Position numbers and translations under genes: made by a program | Shown: one piece after another, positions 41,121 through 49,288 of the stretch | Position numbering within the stretch: the stretch's first letter is position 1 | How the letters are laid out: each line of letters opens with the position of its first letter | Source: Prevotella sp. UBA6994 | Lineage (GTDB): Bacteria > Bacteroidota > Bacteroidia > Bacteroidales > Bacteroidaceae | DNA length: 64,000 bases | NCBI GenBank assembly: GCA_002449845.1 | Contig: DJXW01000016.1 | Location: 62,001-126,000 of the forward strand | Direction: 5' to 3' | The notes under the pieces: model-generated | What the model was told of the DNA's origin: nothing | The model's input: only the letters and a program-made list of their open reading frames with translations | The model's database searches: none

Positions 41121-41340
41121 GAGAATAGGTAGAGTTTTAGTAGAGGATTAGTAGAAGAATAAGTAGATGATTAAAAAACCGCAAGTCAATATTACACATC
41201 TATTTATAGCGTTTTTATTAGAGGATTTAAAACATTTTCAATTTTCAGAAAGGAATAATCTTTGAGTTAAAGACCGCAATGTGGTCATCAAACAGAAACA
41301 GCGATGTTGTAAAGGTAAGATGCCTAACGGCATTGTCTAT

Positions 41341-41435
41341 TTACAAACCAACTACGCATTTGTCGGATTACCCGATTTTGTTGCTCTTTCAAAGTGTACA
41401 ATAATATTGCACACCTGTAAATTTTGCTCATATTT
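41341..41435. repeat. Promoter-region direct repeat, copy 2
   Basis: Near-identical to 38551-38645 (offset 2790). It ends close to the TATATTTG box at 41460-41467 that serves the second paralogous-domain gene. Confidence 0.9.
41394..41414. promoter_or_regulatory. Operator-like palindrome, copy 2
   Basis: The same GTGTACAATA / TATTGCACAC arms as at 38604-38624, conserved base for base between the two cassettes. Confidence 0.55.
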
Positions 41436-41459
41436 ATTCCGATTATCAGAATAAAGACG

Positions 41460-41467
41460 TATATTTG
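41460..41467 (+). promoter_or_regulatory. -7 box for the gene at 41512
   Basis: TATATTTG, 44 bp before the ATG. Unlike the first cassette there is no long leader. Confidence 0.6.
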
Positions 41468-41511
41468 CAAACAAAAATAATCATATTAGTTTCAACATAA
41501 TCACTAAGTTT

Positions 41512-42201
41512 ATGAAAAAGGTAGCTTTATTTTTTGCATTCCTATTGTTGGGAACATCGGGTGCATTTGCACAGAGTAGTAAGTATGACTTGAATGGTGA
41601 CGGAAATGTAAACGTCACGGATGTCATAGAGTTGGTTGGTATTATCCTTGGTAAGAACCATGAGGCGGTTGACCTTGGTTTGCCTTCTGGAACCAAGTGG
41701 GCAACCTGCAATGTGGGAGCCACTAAGCCCGAGGAATACGGCGGTTATTACGCTTGGGGCGATACCGAGGAGAAAGAGTTCTATGATAAAAGTACCTACA
41801 AGTTTTACCAAGATGATGAGTATGTAAACATTGGAGAAGACATCAGCGGCACGGAGTACGACGTGGCCCATGTGAAATGGGGTGGCAACTGGTATATGCC
41901 CACGTGGGAAGATTTCAGGGAGTTGATAAGCAACTGCAAAATTGAATGGACAACATTCAACGGTGTAAAAGGCGAGAAATTCACCAGCAAGGTTAACGGC
42001 AATAGCATTTTCCTCCCCGCTGCTGGCAGTCGCAAAAATGGCGACCTCAACTTCACTGGCGAATATGGTGTTTACTGGTCGTCTACGCTGTATCCAGACT
42101 ACTCGTCCTGCGCCAGAAGCTACAGTTTCGGTATAAGTGCCACCTTATATTACAGCGTCTACTTCTTAGGTCATAACGTTCGCCCCGTCCTCAGAAATTA
42201 G
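41512..42201 (+). CDS. Secreted protein with dockerin-like repeat and Fibrobacter-type paralogous domain, copy 2
   Basis: 229 residues with a signal peptide (1-20, ending F-A-Q). Residues 25-47 form a single dockerin type I-like calcium loop (D-L-N-G-D-G-N-V-N-V-T-D-V-I-E-L). From residue 52 it is the same domain as copy 1: A-V-D-L-G-L-P-S-G-T-K-W-A-T-C-N-V-G-A-T-K, W-G-D-T-E-E-K, G-G-N-W-Y-M-P-T, S-I-F-L-P-A-A-G and Y-W-S-S-T. A single dockerin unit is too little to prove cohesin binding and could just bind calcium. The stop codon and the next 10 bp resemble the same region of copy 1. Confidence 0.85.
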   Translation: MKKVALFFAFLLLGTSGAFAQSSKYDLNGDGNVNVTDVIELVGIILGKNHEAVDLGLPSGTKWATCNVGATKPEEYGGYYAWGDTEEKEFYDKSTYKFYQDDEYVNIGEDISGTEYDVAHVKWGGNWYMPTWEDFRELISNCKIEWTTFNGVKGEKFTSKVNGNSIFLPAAGSRKNGDLNFTGEYGVYWSSTLYPDYSSCARSYSFGISATLYYSVYFLGHNVRPVLRN

Positions 42202-42491
42202 TGCATCCTTTCATTGCTTTAAAGTGAATAAGCAATTGCCTATATCTTACAATCTTACAGCTGACAGTTTTTATTTGTGTAAGATAATATAGAAATGGAG
42301 TAAGAATAATAATTAAGTTGTAGAGGAGTTCAGGAGTTCAGACAATACACTTGATTTTTAGAAATCAAAGAAAACGGAGCTTTCATAACTATTGTCTGAA
42401 CTCCTGAAACTCCTGAACTCCTGTAACTCCAAAAAGTAGAGCAAATGCGAAACTTGAATAGAAATTCTATTCATATTATTTACCCATATTA
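42202..42491. other. 290-bp intergenic region with a long hairpin
   Basis: No gene. Contains the second copy of the dispersed hairpin element (42317-42453) and ends at the left inverted repeat of the IS. Confidence 0.7.
42317..42453. repeat. Dispersed hairpin element, copy 2
   Basis: AGGAGTTCAGGAGTTCAGAC (from 42323) pairs with TATTGTCTGAACTCCTGAAA and the following bases (42390-42425) with one insertion; TTGATTT/AAATCAA caps the inner part (42351-42367). The flank AGCAAATGCGAAACTT (42436-42451) is the reverse of the flank of copy 1 at 34393. Confidence 0.8.
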
Positions 42492-43518
42492 ACGTGAGTT
42501 CGATTTAAGAGTTCAGTGTAATGAGTCTGCTTTTGTCAATGATTTCGATGTTCATCTGTGGCTTCTTTGGCAAAAAGTTGTAGGCAATGAGCCCGGCGAT
42601 GAGATTCGTCACGAAGTTGTCAACCGAACGATGCCTGGTGTGCTCAATCTGGCAGACGTTCTTGAGCTCATCATTGACCGTTTCAATGCCAGATCTTTTC
42701 CTAAGCATGAGTTTGTCCTTCAGAAGCATGAGCGAGTTCTTCATGTTCTTCTTGATCTTGGTGACGAGGTGCAGGTCATCCACAAAGAGCATCTCAAAGA
42801 GGTCCTGGCTGATATATCCCCTGTCGGCGAAGAGTTTCCCGAAGAGCTTCTCCGTGAAGCGTTTGTCCTTCAGCGGTGCCCGGTCGTCTACATTCCCAGG
42901 AGTAAGCTGCCACTGGATAATCTCCCCCTTGTCGTTGATGACCAGATGCAGCTTGAATCCATAGAACCAGCCCATGGTGCACTTCCACTTGGCAGCCCAT
43001 CCCTTCATGGTCTTGTGCTGCTTCTTCCGCTTGATGTGGCATGATACCAGAGGAGTGGAGTCGATGATGGATATGCCCGTGCACTTGCCAAGAGCGCAAG
43101 TCTGGAGGAAGAGCAACAGATGCAGCCCCACCTGAGCCTGACGCTCCACGAAGCGGTTGTATGAGACGGTATGCGGGAAGTCCTTCCTCATGTGCTGGCA
43201 GACATAGCCAAGGTAGAATGATTTCAGGTCGCGGAAATGGTGCGTATGGAACAACAACAGTATGGTCATTATCTCGCTGTCGGACATGCGGCTCGGACGG
43301 TTGCGATGGCGCTTGCCAGGGACCTCTAAAGTGTGTTTTTTCAACTTTGGAGCAAAATATTTGCAGAATTCGTCGAGAATACAGAAAATTTCTATTAAAT
43401 TTGCAGTTGTCATGGGAATGGGTATTAATTCGTAACTATTTGATTATCACCTATAAAGTTACTAAAAATATTCCATTCCCACAACTTTTTCAACACTTTT
43501 CTTACGTCGAACTCACGT
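42492..43518. mobile_element. IS982-like insertion sequence, about 1.03 kb
   Basis: Terminal inverted repeats ACGTGAGTTCGA (42492-42503) and TCGAACTCACGT (43507-43518) match perfectly over 12 bp and flank a single transposase gene on the minus strand. The length of about 1 kb is normal for IS982. I see no obvious target-site duplication in the bases next to the ends. Confidence 0.85.
42505..43413 (-). CDS. IS982-family transposase
   Basis: A 302-residue DDE transposase. The catalytic residues fit I-I-D-S-T-P-L (first Asp), F-A-D-R-G-Y-I (second Asp) and R-S-G-I-E-T-V-N-D-E (Glu), as in IS982 elements. The reading frame is intact from M-T-T-A-N-L-I-E-I, so the element may still move or be recently active. 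It lies between the two terminal inverted repeats, with nothing else inside the element. Other family members carry similar open frames in Bacteroidetes. Confidence 0.92.
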   Translation of the reverse strand: MTTANLIEIFCILDEFCKYFAPKLKKHTLEVPGKRHRNRPSRMSDSEIMTILLLFHTHHFRDLKSFYLGYVCQHMRKDFPHTVSYNRFVERQAQVGLHLLLFLQTCALGKCTGISIIDSTPLVSCHIKRKKQHKTMKGWAAKWKCTMGWFYGFKLHLVINDKGEIIQWQLTPGNVDDRAPLKDKRFTEKLFGKLFADRGYISQDLFEMLFVDDLHLVTKIKKNMKNSLMLLKDKLMLRKRSGIETVNDELKNVCQIEHTRHRSVDNFVTNLIAGLIAYNFLPKKPQMNIEIIDKSRLITLNS

Positions 43519-43775
43519 AGTGTTTAGTGATAATTAGCTTTGACTACTTGTCTCTCTATCTCCAAGACATATCTCTTGCTTCTAACTTTCATGCCTCTCA
43601 ACCTCCAGACATATCTCATGCTTATTACTATCTTGCTTCTAATCCACTAAATCATATCTCTTACTTCTTGCTTCTAACTTTCTTACTTCTAATATCTCTC
43701 ACTTCTCACTACCAATCTCCTGCCTTTTCCTCCTATCACGCTATAGATTTAACAGAATAATCAATCATATTTTTA

Positions 43776-43860
43776 AATCCGTGTCGAAGATTAAGTAAAC
43801 TACGACGTAGTTTTATTAATCCGTGGCGTAGTTTTATTAATCTACGTCACGGATTTAACT
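43776..43860. repeat. Inverted repeat with ACTACG/CGTAGT arms
   Basis: AAATCCGTG (43776-) and CACGGATTT (43849-43858) are exact inverted arms. Between them ACTACGACGTAGTTTTATTAA and a GGCGTAGTTTTATTAATC copy form further pairs and a direct repeat. Confidence 0.75.
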
Positions 43861-43887
43861 TTTTCATGCTTGTTCTCAATTAATAAT

Positions 43888-43922
43888 AAACCCCGAAAGT
43901 TGATTTCTAACTTTCGGGGTTT
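43888..43922. terminator. Strong bidirectional terminator
   Basis: AAACCCCGAAAGTT and AACTTTCGGGGTTT pair over 14 bp around a 7-nt loop. It ends the minus-strand lyase gene; the outer A/T tracts allow action in both directions. Confidence 0.85.
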
Positions 43923-44002
43923 ACTTGATTATTTGACTTCTATAAAGAAGGGAGTGATAAAGCCTGTCAGTCTCATTCCTTATCAGCTATGAACAAAGGA
44001 GG

Positions 44003-47000
44003 TTATTTCACCACAACCTTTCTTCCTTGCCAGAAGTAAATGCCCTTTGGCAATCCTCTTAACGACTGTGCATTTTTCTTCACCAATGCACCTTGTGTAT
44101 TATACACGTCATTGGTTTCGTTTACCCTGTCTAAAGACATCACTCTCTGAATACCATCGGTCACACCAGCCACACGCAAGATACCCTTGCTGATGTCTGA
44201 CGTATCCCACTCTATCGAGTAAGTAACGGTCTCTCCCGTTTCAGAATTAACCTTCTCGTAAGTTGCCGGCAACTCAAACTTAGGACTGCCACTGAATGTG
44301 TTGGCTTCCCAGAGCACGATGGAATCGCCTACCTCCGGCGCATAGTTCTTATACAATGAAACGACAATCGTTCCATTCATCACCAAACGGTTGATTTGTC
44401 CCATGAACGTTCCACCCTTAGAACTGTTGTTGGCTGCACGAAGGACATTCGCAATGAGGGTACTACCAGATGAGAACGATACATTCTTTGAACCGAAGTT
44501 CATGATTCCTGAATAAGAAGCGGCTGTAACGCCAATCTGCAAGGTACCGTTGATGGTGTAAGAGGAATTGTTGAGCGACTTGGTAGAAGAGGTTACACCT
44601 GAAAGGATTCCATCCTTTGAGACGGTGAGCGTACCCGTACCGAGCGAAGTGGTGGAAGAAATATTCAACTCTCCCTCCTGAACGGTCACTGCACCCGTGT
44701 TGGTCCATGCGCCAGAAGCAATGATTTTACCAGAGCCTACCTTGACAAATTGCGTTCCATTACCGTCAACGGTTCCACTCCATCTCCATGACTCATCGTT
44801 TCCTACTCTCCATGTGTTGTTACCTGAAACGCCACCACTGCTAAACGAACAAACACCGCCTAAGCTGCCTGAGCCTGTGAGCTTGCCGATAGCGAAGGAC
44901 TTCGCGCTGTTTTGCACCTCTACCCCACTGGCAATATCCATCGTGCCATGAGGCATTCCAGATGAGTTGTCAAGGGTGAAACGACCAGAGGGATCGCCAT
45001 TAGACACTGGCTTCACCGTGCCTTGGAACTCTGACCAGTTACCACTGATGCGTGTGCGGGTAGCATACCATGCGCTGCTGCCTGAACCTCCCGAACGTAC
45101 GGGGCATGAAATAGAAATCGTTCCCTCACCAGTGAGTTTGTTGCTGTATGTAGCATCATTCACCAAATTCCATGTACCACTCTTTCCTTCAGGGATATGA
45201 ATGGCATAATTAGAACCCGTGTTCTCAGAAAGCGTTCCACTGTTGAACTCAACCGTTCTTGCAGGAACATTACATGAAACACATTGAACCGTACCTCCAG
45301 CAATCACCAACCTTTCAAGAGAGGGATTGGTAGTATTCAGTTTCATCCATCCTCCACCCTTCTTGGTCAACTTGGTACCCGTGATAGAACGGTTGACGAT
45401 GTAATCACCCGTGTTGTTAATCACACCACCTTCCTCGGTGAGTACAGACATGGCAGAGCCTTGAGTGACAGCAGCTGTGGTGCGCAACTCTGCACCATTC
45501 TCGATCACCATCTTGCTTGAGGCAGCGTTCATGGCTCCTAAATTTCCCAATGCCTGATTAGCATTAGACAAAGAAGAAACAATGACTGTTCCGCCAGAGA
45601 TACGAGTGCCACCATTATAGGAATTATCGGTCTTGATGGTAAGCGTTCCAGTGCCCTTCTTCACCAACTTGGTAGCACCCACGATAGCACCAGAGCCATC
45701 AAATACATAGTTCTTGGAGTTATCTACGATGATAGAATCTGCCTCAATGTCGCTATTGATGTTGACAGAGAAATTAGAAGCGTTGTCATTGAACAGCACC
45801 TTGTCGCCCGTTACAAAGACCTCATTGGTCAAGGTCTCGTCGGCAGCATTGGTGAAATTATGTGCAATGGCCAAATCCCAAGTAGAACTTTCATTACCAT
45901 TCCATACAATAGATGAAGGTTCGCGAAGTCCTTCCACTACGAGATACAATTTGCCATCTTCCAAAGAGATATACGACTTCAAACTTTTATCGACTCCCTC
46001 CACCTTGATGTCAGTCAAGTTGCCCGTCATCTTTTCAATCTCTCCGATGAGGTACTTTCCTGCCTGCAAGGTCTCACCTTCACCTTGATGTGCAACAAAC
46101 TCGAAGACAGGCACCATGTATTTAGGTCCATAATCCCAATCTTTGGTTTCAATGCTCACGTATTTAGCAATCACCTGGTCAGCCGACAAGTCATTGTAAA
46201 TATCGAAAATCACACGCGAGCCAAAGCCTAACACCAGAGAGTCTGTGGTAATCATACCCTTGTTATCAGCCTTACCTGGACGCAACTTGGCATCATAGTC
46301 CATCTTGATGGAACGGAACACGCCACCGTCAGAATTGAGTTCGGCAAAACGATTCAACCAAAGAGAAGAGTTCTTCAACGTACCGTCAAAGTTCAATGTA
46401 CCAGCCCATACATCCGTATTGCCCGTATATTTCTGTTCAACCTTGGGCAATTCGAGGATTCCATCACCTTGCTTCACCAATCTCATGGCACCAGAGAATG
46501 CGCCACCCGACACAGAGCAAGTAAAATACTCATAGTTGATTTTAGGATTGGTGGTACTGTTGCTATTGGTACCTTGTACCCAAGAGGGAACGTTGAACGT
46601 AGCGATATATGGAGCTGCTCCATCTGCCACATTGATTTTCGTATCATTGGTTTCGCAGACAAGCACATGCTGGTCGTTGTTGGCAGCACTGATGCTATTG
46701 CCATTGGCAATTTCCACTCTGCCAGTCATAGTAAGAGGTGGTGGAGCTTGCGTAATACCCTCCAGTTCACCGAGGAAATAGCTGGGATGAGGTGGTTGGT
46801 TGTAACCACACATCTGCCACACCATTGCCTGACGATACTGATGATCGTGCCAAAGAGTATAGATACGGTTGGTGGTAGGGATATTGGTAGTGTAAATACG
46901 AATCTTTGTATTTCCCTCTGCACGCAATACCAACTCTTCACGCCAATCGCCGAAGATATCTCCCTGCGCAGAAGGAGTATTCTTTGTCCAATTGCACATG

Positions 47001-48625
47001 TTACAACCCGAAGTGGTAAACAGACGACCTCTTCCAGGTTTGATAATGGCAGCCTCCTTTTCGGTTCCAGGACTATTCAGCACCTCTGACAACAAGTCGT
47101 CATCCCAGTAGATACGGAAGTTCAGGTCTCCCCAAGCAATCATGTCAGCCTTTTCGCCAACCACCTTGTCAGCCACACAACTGACCATACCACTCTGGGT
47201 AGAGCGTCCGATACTTCCAGGATAGTCGTTGGTGAAATTAGCACACAAGGCACGACCGTCATCAGACGTACTTTGCAAGCGATAGTAAATCTTAGAAGTA
47301 GTAGCATCACGGTAGTTCATGGCAGGACGAGTCTCGTTACATGAGAAATGCTCTTGTCCGTGACGGTAGGGGTCAAGGTCGCCGCAATGCTGAGCGTCAC
47401 CGTGTCCCAAGCCCGTTGTGGAAAGACCTTTACCATTGTCATCAATCACCATCGAACCAAACACGATTTCGTCTCTTCCATCCCAATCTACGTCGGCAAT
47501 ACCAAAGTTATGATAGCCATTACCGAACCAAGGACTTGAACCGGAATATTCCTTCCAACGCCAACGCTCGGAGAGTTGGTGAGTCTGTGGATCAACATCA
47601 AGGGCAATAAACTTATGACGAGTGTAACAGCCACGTCCCAAGAAGATACTTGCATGGCGACCATCGAGGAAAGGAGCACCAAAATAATGCTTGGTGGGAC
47701 GGTGACCAGCGATACCTGCTCCCCAGATAGTACCTTCAGCAGATGAACCCAACAAATCGGTGGTCTCTCCCACATCATATCGAGGAAGAGGATAATCCAT
47801 CCACTTCTGTCCGTTAGGACCAATGCCGTATGGCTCACCCGTTTCACCATTGAGATAAAGCAAGAACTCACGGCCAGAATTGGTATATTCCATACCGCTC
47901 CATCGGGTATCGGCATTCATGTCGCCAATGTTCACCACGGTTCCGTCTGCCTGATGAATAATCATGTTATCAGCACCACGCATGATTACCTCTGCCTTAC
48001 CATCTCCATCCCAGTCGTAAGCAACGGCATTCAGTTCGACATTGCTACCGCTCAGGATATTGGGACCACAATCAATCCACCACAAGCGCTTACCCTTCAG
48101 GTTGTAACATTCGATGTGGTTGAATGCGTTCTTGTTAGTCAATTCATAATTGAGGGAGCTCAATCTCTTGACAATAAACTCACAGACGCCATCACCCGTG
48201 ACATCAGCCAAGGAAATGTCGTTGATAATATATCCGCCGGAAGATGTTACATTGCTTCCATCACGCCCATAGACAGGAGAAACAGGAAAATCATAATACT
48301 GACTGTTCCAACGAGATACCTCCGCACATTTCTCCATCTCCTTGCCACGTACTACAGGAGCTACCTGGTATCGGCTGGAAGAATTGCCACCCGCATCAAC
48401 AAAATTAGATACTTTCAAAGGAGTGGTGTTGATTTTTACTCCATTGCGATAGAGATTATAATCCGTATCATAATACTCCTCGCCAAACACCCTCCAACTG
48501 ACAAAATTACCGCCGGAAGATGATGGAACAGCCACTAAGCCACGATCGAGTTTGTCTGTCGTTCGTTGGGCTTGCACTCCTAAAACTACGCCCAATAAAA
48601 GAGCAATTAAAAAAGCCTTCCTCAT
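44003..48625 (-). CDS. PL11-type rhamnogalacturonan lyase with C-terminal beta-strand repeats
   Basis: 1540 residues from the ATG at 48625 (M-R-K-A-F-L-I-A; the open frame runs 24 codons further upstream, which would put the signal peptide inside the protein). Signal peptide 1-20 (V-Q-A-Q). Residues 20-640 match family 11 polysaccharide lyases of the YesW/YesX type: L-D-R-G-L-V-A-V, Y-D-W-D-G-D-G-K-A-E-V-I-M-R-G-A, A-D-V-D-W-D-G-R-D-E-I-V-F-G and E-E-L-V-L-R-A. They cut rhamnogalacturonan I of pectin. Residues 650-1480 are repetitive beta-strand domains with a G-T-G-T-L-T-I-K pattern. The C-terminus ends L-P-K-G-I-Y-F-W-Q-G-R-K-V-V-V-K, a T9SS-like tail. Confidence 0.88.
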   Translation of the reverse strand: MRKAFLIALLLGVVLGVQAQRTTDKLDRGLVAVPSSSGGNFVSWRVFGEEYYDTDYNLYRNGVKINTTPLKVSNFVDAGGNSSSRYQVAPVVRGKEMEKCAEVSRWNSQYYDFPVSPVYGRDGSNVTSSGGYIINDISLADVTGDGVCEFIVKRLSSLNYELTNKNAFNHIECYNLKGKRLWWIDCGPNILSGSNVELNAVAYDWDGDGKAEVIMRGADNMIIHQADGTVVNIGDMNADTRWSGMEYTNSGREFLLYLNGETGEPYGIGPNGQKWMDYPLPRYDVGETTDLLGSSAEGTIWGAGIAGHRPTKHYFGAPFLDGRHASIFLGRGCYTRHKFIALDVDPQTHQLSERWRWKEYSGSSPWFGNGYHNFGIADVDWDGRDEIVFGSMVIDDNGKGLSTTGLGHGDAQHCGDLDPYRHGQEHFSCNETRPAMNYRDATTSKIYYRLQSTSDDGRALCANFTNDYPGSIGRSTQSGMVSCVADKVVGEKADMIAWGDLNFRIYWDDDLLSEVLNSPGTEKEAAIIKPGRGRLFTTSGCNMCNWTKNTPSAQGDIFGDWREELVLRAEGNTKIRIYTTNIPTTNRIYTLWHDHQYRQAMVWQMCGYNQPPHPSYFLGELEGITQAPPPLTMTGRVEIANGNSISAANNDQHVLVCETNDTKINVADGAAPYIATFNVPSWVQGTNSNSTTNPKINYEYFTCSVSGGAFSGAMRLVKQGDGILELPKVEQKYTGNTDVWAGTLNFDGTLKNSSLWLNRFAELNSDGGVFRSIKMDYDAKLRPGKADNKGMITTDSLVLGFGSRVIFDIYNDLSADQVIAKYVSIETKDWDYGPKYMVPVFEFVAHQGEGETLQAGKYLIGEIEKMTGNLTDIKVEGVDKSLKSYISLEDGKLYLVVEGLREPSSIVWNGNESSTWDLAIAHNFTNAADETLTNEVFVTGDKVLFNDNASNFSVNINSDIEADSIIVDNSKNYVFDGSGAIVGATKLVKKGTGTLTIKTDNSYNGGTRISGGTVIVSSLSNANQALGNLGAMNAASSKMVIENGAELRTTAAVTQGSAMSVLTEEGGVINNTGDYIVNRSITGTKLTKKGGGWMKLNTTNPSLERLVIAGGTVQCVSCNVPARTVEFNSGTLSENTGSNYAIHIPEGKSGTWNLVNDATYSNKLTGEGTISISCPVRSGGSGSSAWYATRTRISGNWSEFQGTVKPVSNGDPSGRFTLDNSSGMPHGTMDIASGVEVQNSAKSFAIGKLTGSGSLGGVCSFSSGGVSGNNTWRVGNDESWRWSGTVDGNGTQFVKVGSGKIIASGAWTNTGAVTVQEGELNISSTTSLGTGTLTVSKDGILSGVTSSTKSLNNSSYTINGTLQIGVTAASYSGIMNFGSKNVSFSSGSTLIANVLRAANNSSKGGTFMGQINRLVMNGTIVVSLYKNYAPEVGDSIVLWEANTFSGSPKFELPATYEKVNSETGETVTYSIEWDTSDISKGILRVAGVTDGIQRVMSLDRVNETNDVYNTQGALVKKNAQSLRGLPKGIYFWQGRKVVVK

Positions 48626-48684
48626 ATTATTAATATTTATTGATTTTTCGATTGTCAATATGAACAGAAAATAGTTCAAGCATA

Positions 48685-48692
48685 CAAAATTA
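48685..48692 (-). promoter_or_regulatory. -7 box for the PL11 gene
   Basis: Minus-strand TAATTTTG, 59 bp before the chosen ATG. The transcript would start near 48679, within the longer open frame, which supports the ATG at 48625. Confidence 0.5.
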
Positions 48693-48776
48693 CGCAATTA
48701 TTATTACAAATCAACACTTTAAACAAAAAAGTTAATAAATAATAACTATATGACACATCAATGTAAAAACGATATA

Positions 48777-49262
48777 TTACATGGGCAATAATTGTTCGTC
48801 TTCCACGTCACAGTGTTCAAATCCCATCTCCTTTGCCTTTTCCTTGTCGAAAGCGTAGTAGATAGCTGTTCCTTCCACACATTTCTCCCCATTGGCATTT
48901 TCGATGGTTGCCTCAATGGTAACCCAACTGCCACGAATGGAAACAATCTTGGCACGGATGGTCAGTTGGTTGTGCGCCGTACTTAACGACTTGGAGTATT
49001 TCAGTTCCAGTTTAGAGGTCATACCAGCCGTTTGCAACTTACGAGTCACCACCCATCCACATATCTCATCTATCAACGTGGCAAGTATTCCGCCGTGCAT
49101 CACACCTACCCAACCTTGATAATAATCCTGTGGTCTCCAGAAAGAGATGATTTCGTCACCTTCCTCAAAAAACTCCATGTGTAAACCAAATGGATTGCCG
49201 GGACAACACCCGAAACAGTTATATCCTTCACGCTTGAGATATGGATTCTTTATTTTTCTCAT
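48777..49262 (-). CDS. PaaI-type hotdog thioesterase
   Basis: 161 residues with the G-V-M-H-G-G-I-L-A-T-L-I-D-E-I-C-G segment (catalytic-site H-G-G-x-x-x-x-L-x-D of PaaI enzymes) near residue 56. Members hydrolyse acyl-CoA or aryl-CoA thioesters. The N-terminal stretch N-P-Y-L-K-R-E-G-Y-N-C-F-G-C is short and Cys-rich. It is the last gene of the minus-strand run starting with PBP1A, 26 bp after the DUF5686 gene, so it may be co-transcribed. The natural substrate is unknown. Confidence 0.9.
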   Translation of the reverse strand: MRKIKNPYLKREGYNCFGCCPGNPFGLHMEFFEEGDEIISFWRPQDYYQGWVGVMHGGILATLIDEICGWVVTRKLQTAGMTSKLELKYSKSLSTAHNQLTIRAKIVSIRGSWVTIEATIENANGEKCVEGTAIYYAFDKEKAKEMGFEHCDVEDEQLLPM

Positions 49263-49288
49263 AACAATTCTCCTTTTATACTATTTGT

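Larger units (their letters stand above)
40438..41511. other. 1.07-kb intergenic region with hairpins and tandem repeats
   Basis: No gene is supported. The region holds a perfect 19-bp inverted repeat (40473-40557), a second long hairpin (40841-40987), a three-unit tandem repeat (41058-41120), a purine-rich TAGTAGAGGAT-like stretch near 41115-41165, and the duplicated promoter (41341-41467). Confidence 0.6.
43519..44002. other. 484-bp intergenic region with a pyrimidine-rich repeat and palindromes
   Basis: No gene. 43548-43735 is a degenerate C/T-rich repeat of TCTTGCTTCTAACTTTC-like units. 43776-43860 has an inverted repeat AAATCCGTG ... CACGGATTT with inner ACTACG/CGTAGT pairs. The pectin lyase terminator follows. 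Confidence 0.65.

Noticed and set aside
41512..42201. A cellulosome system suggested by the dockerin-like repeat
   Set aside because: Only one calcium-loop unit is present and no cohesin or scaffoldin gene is in the window.
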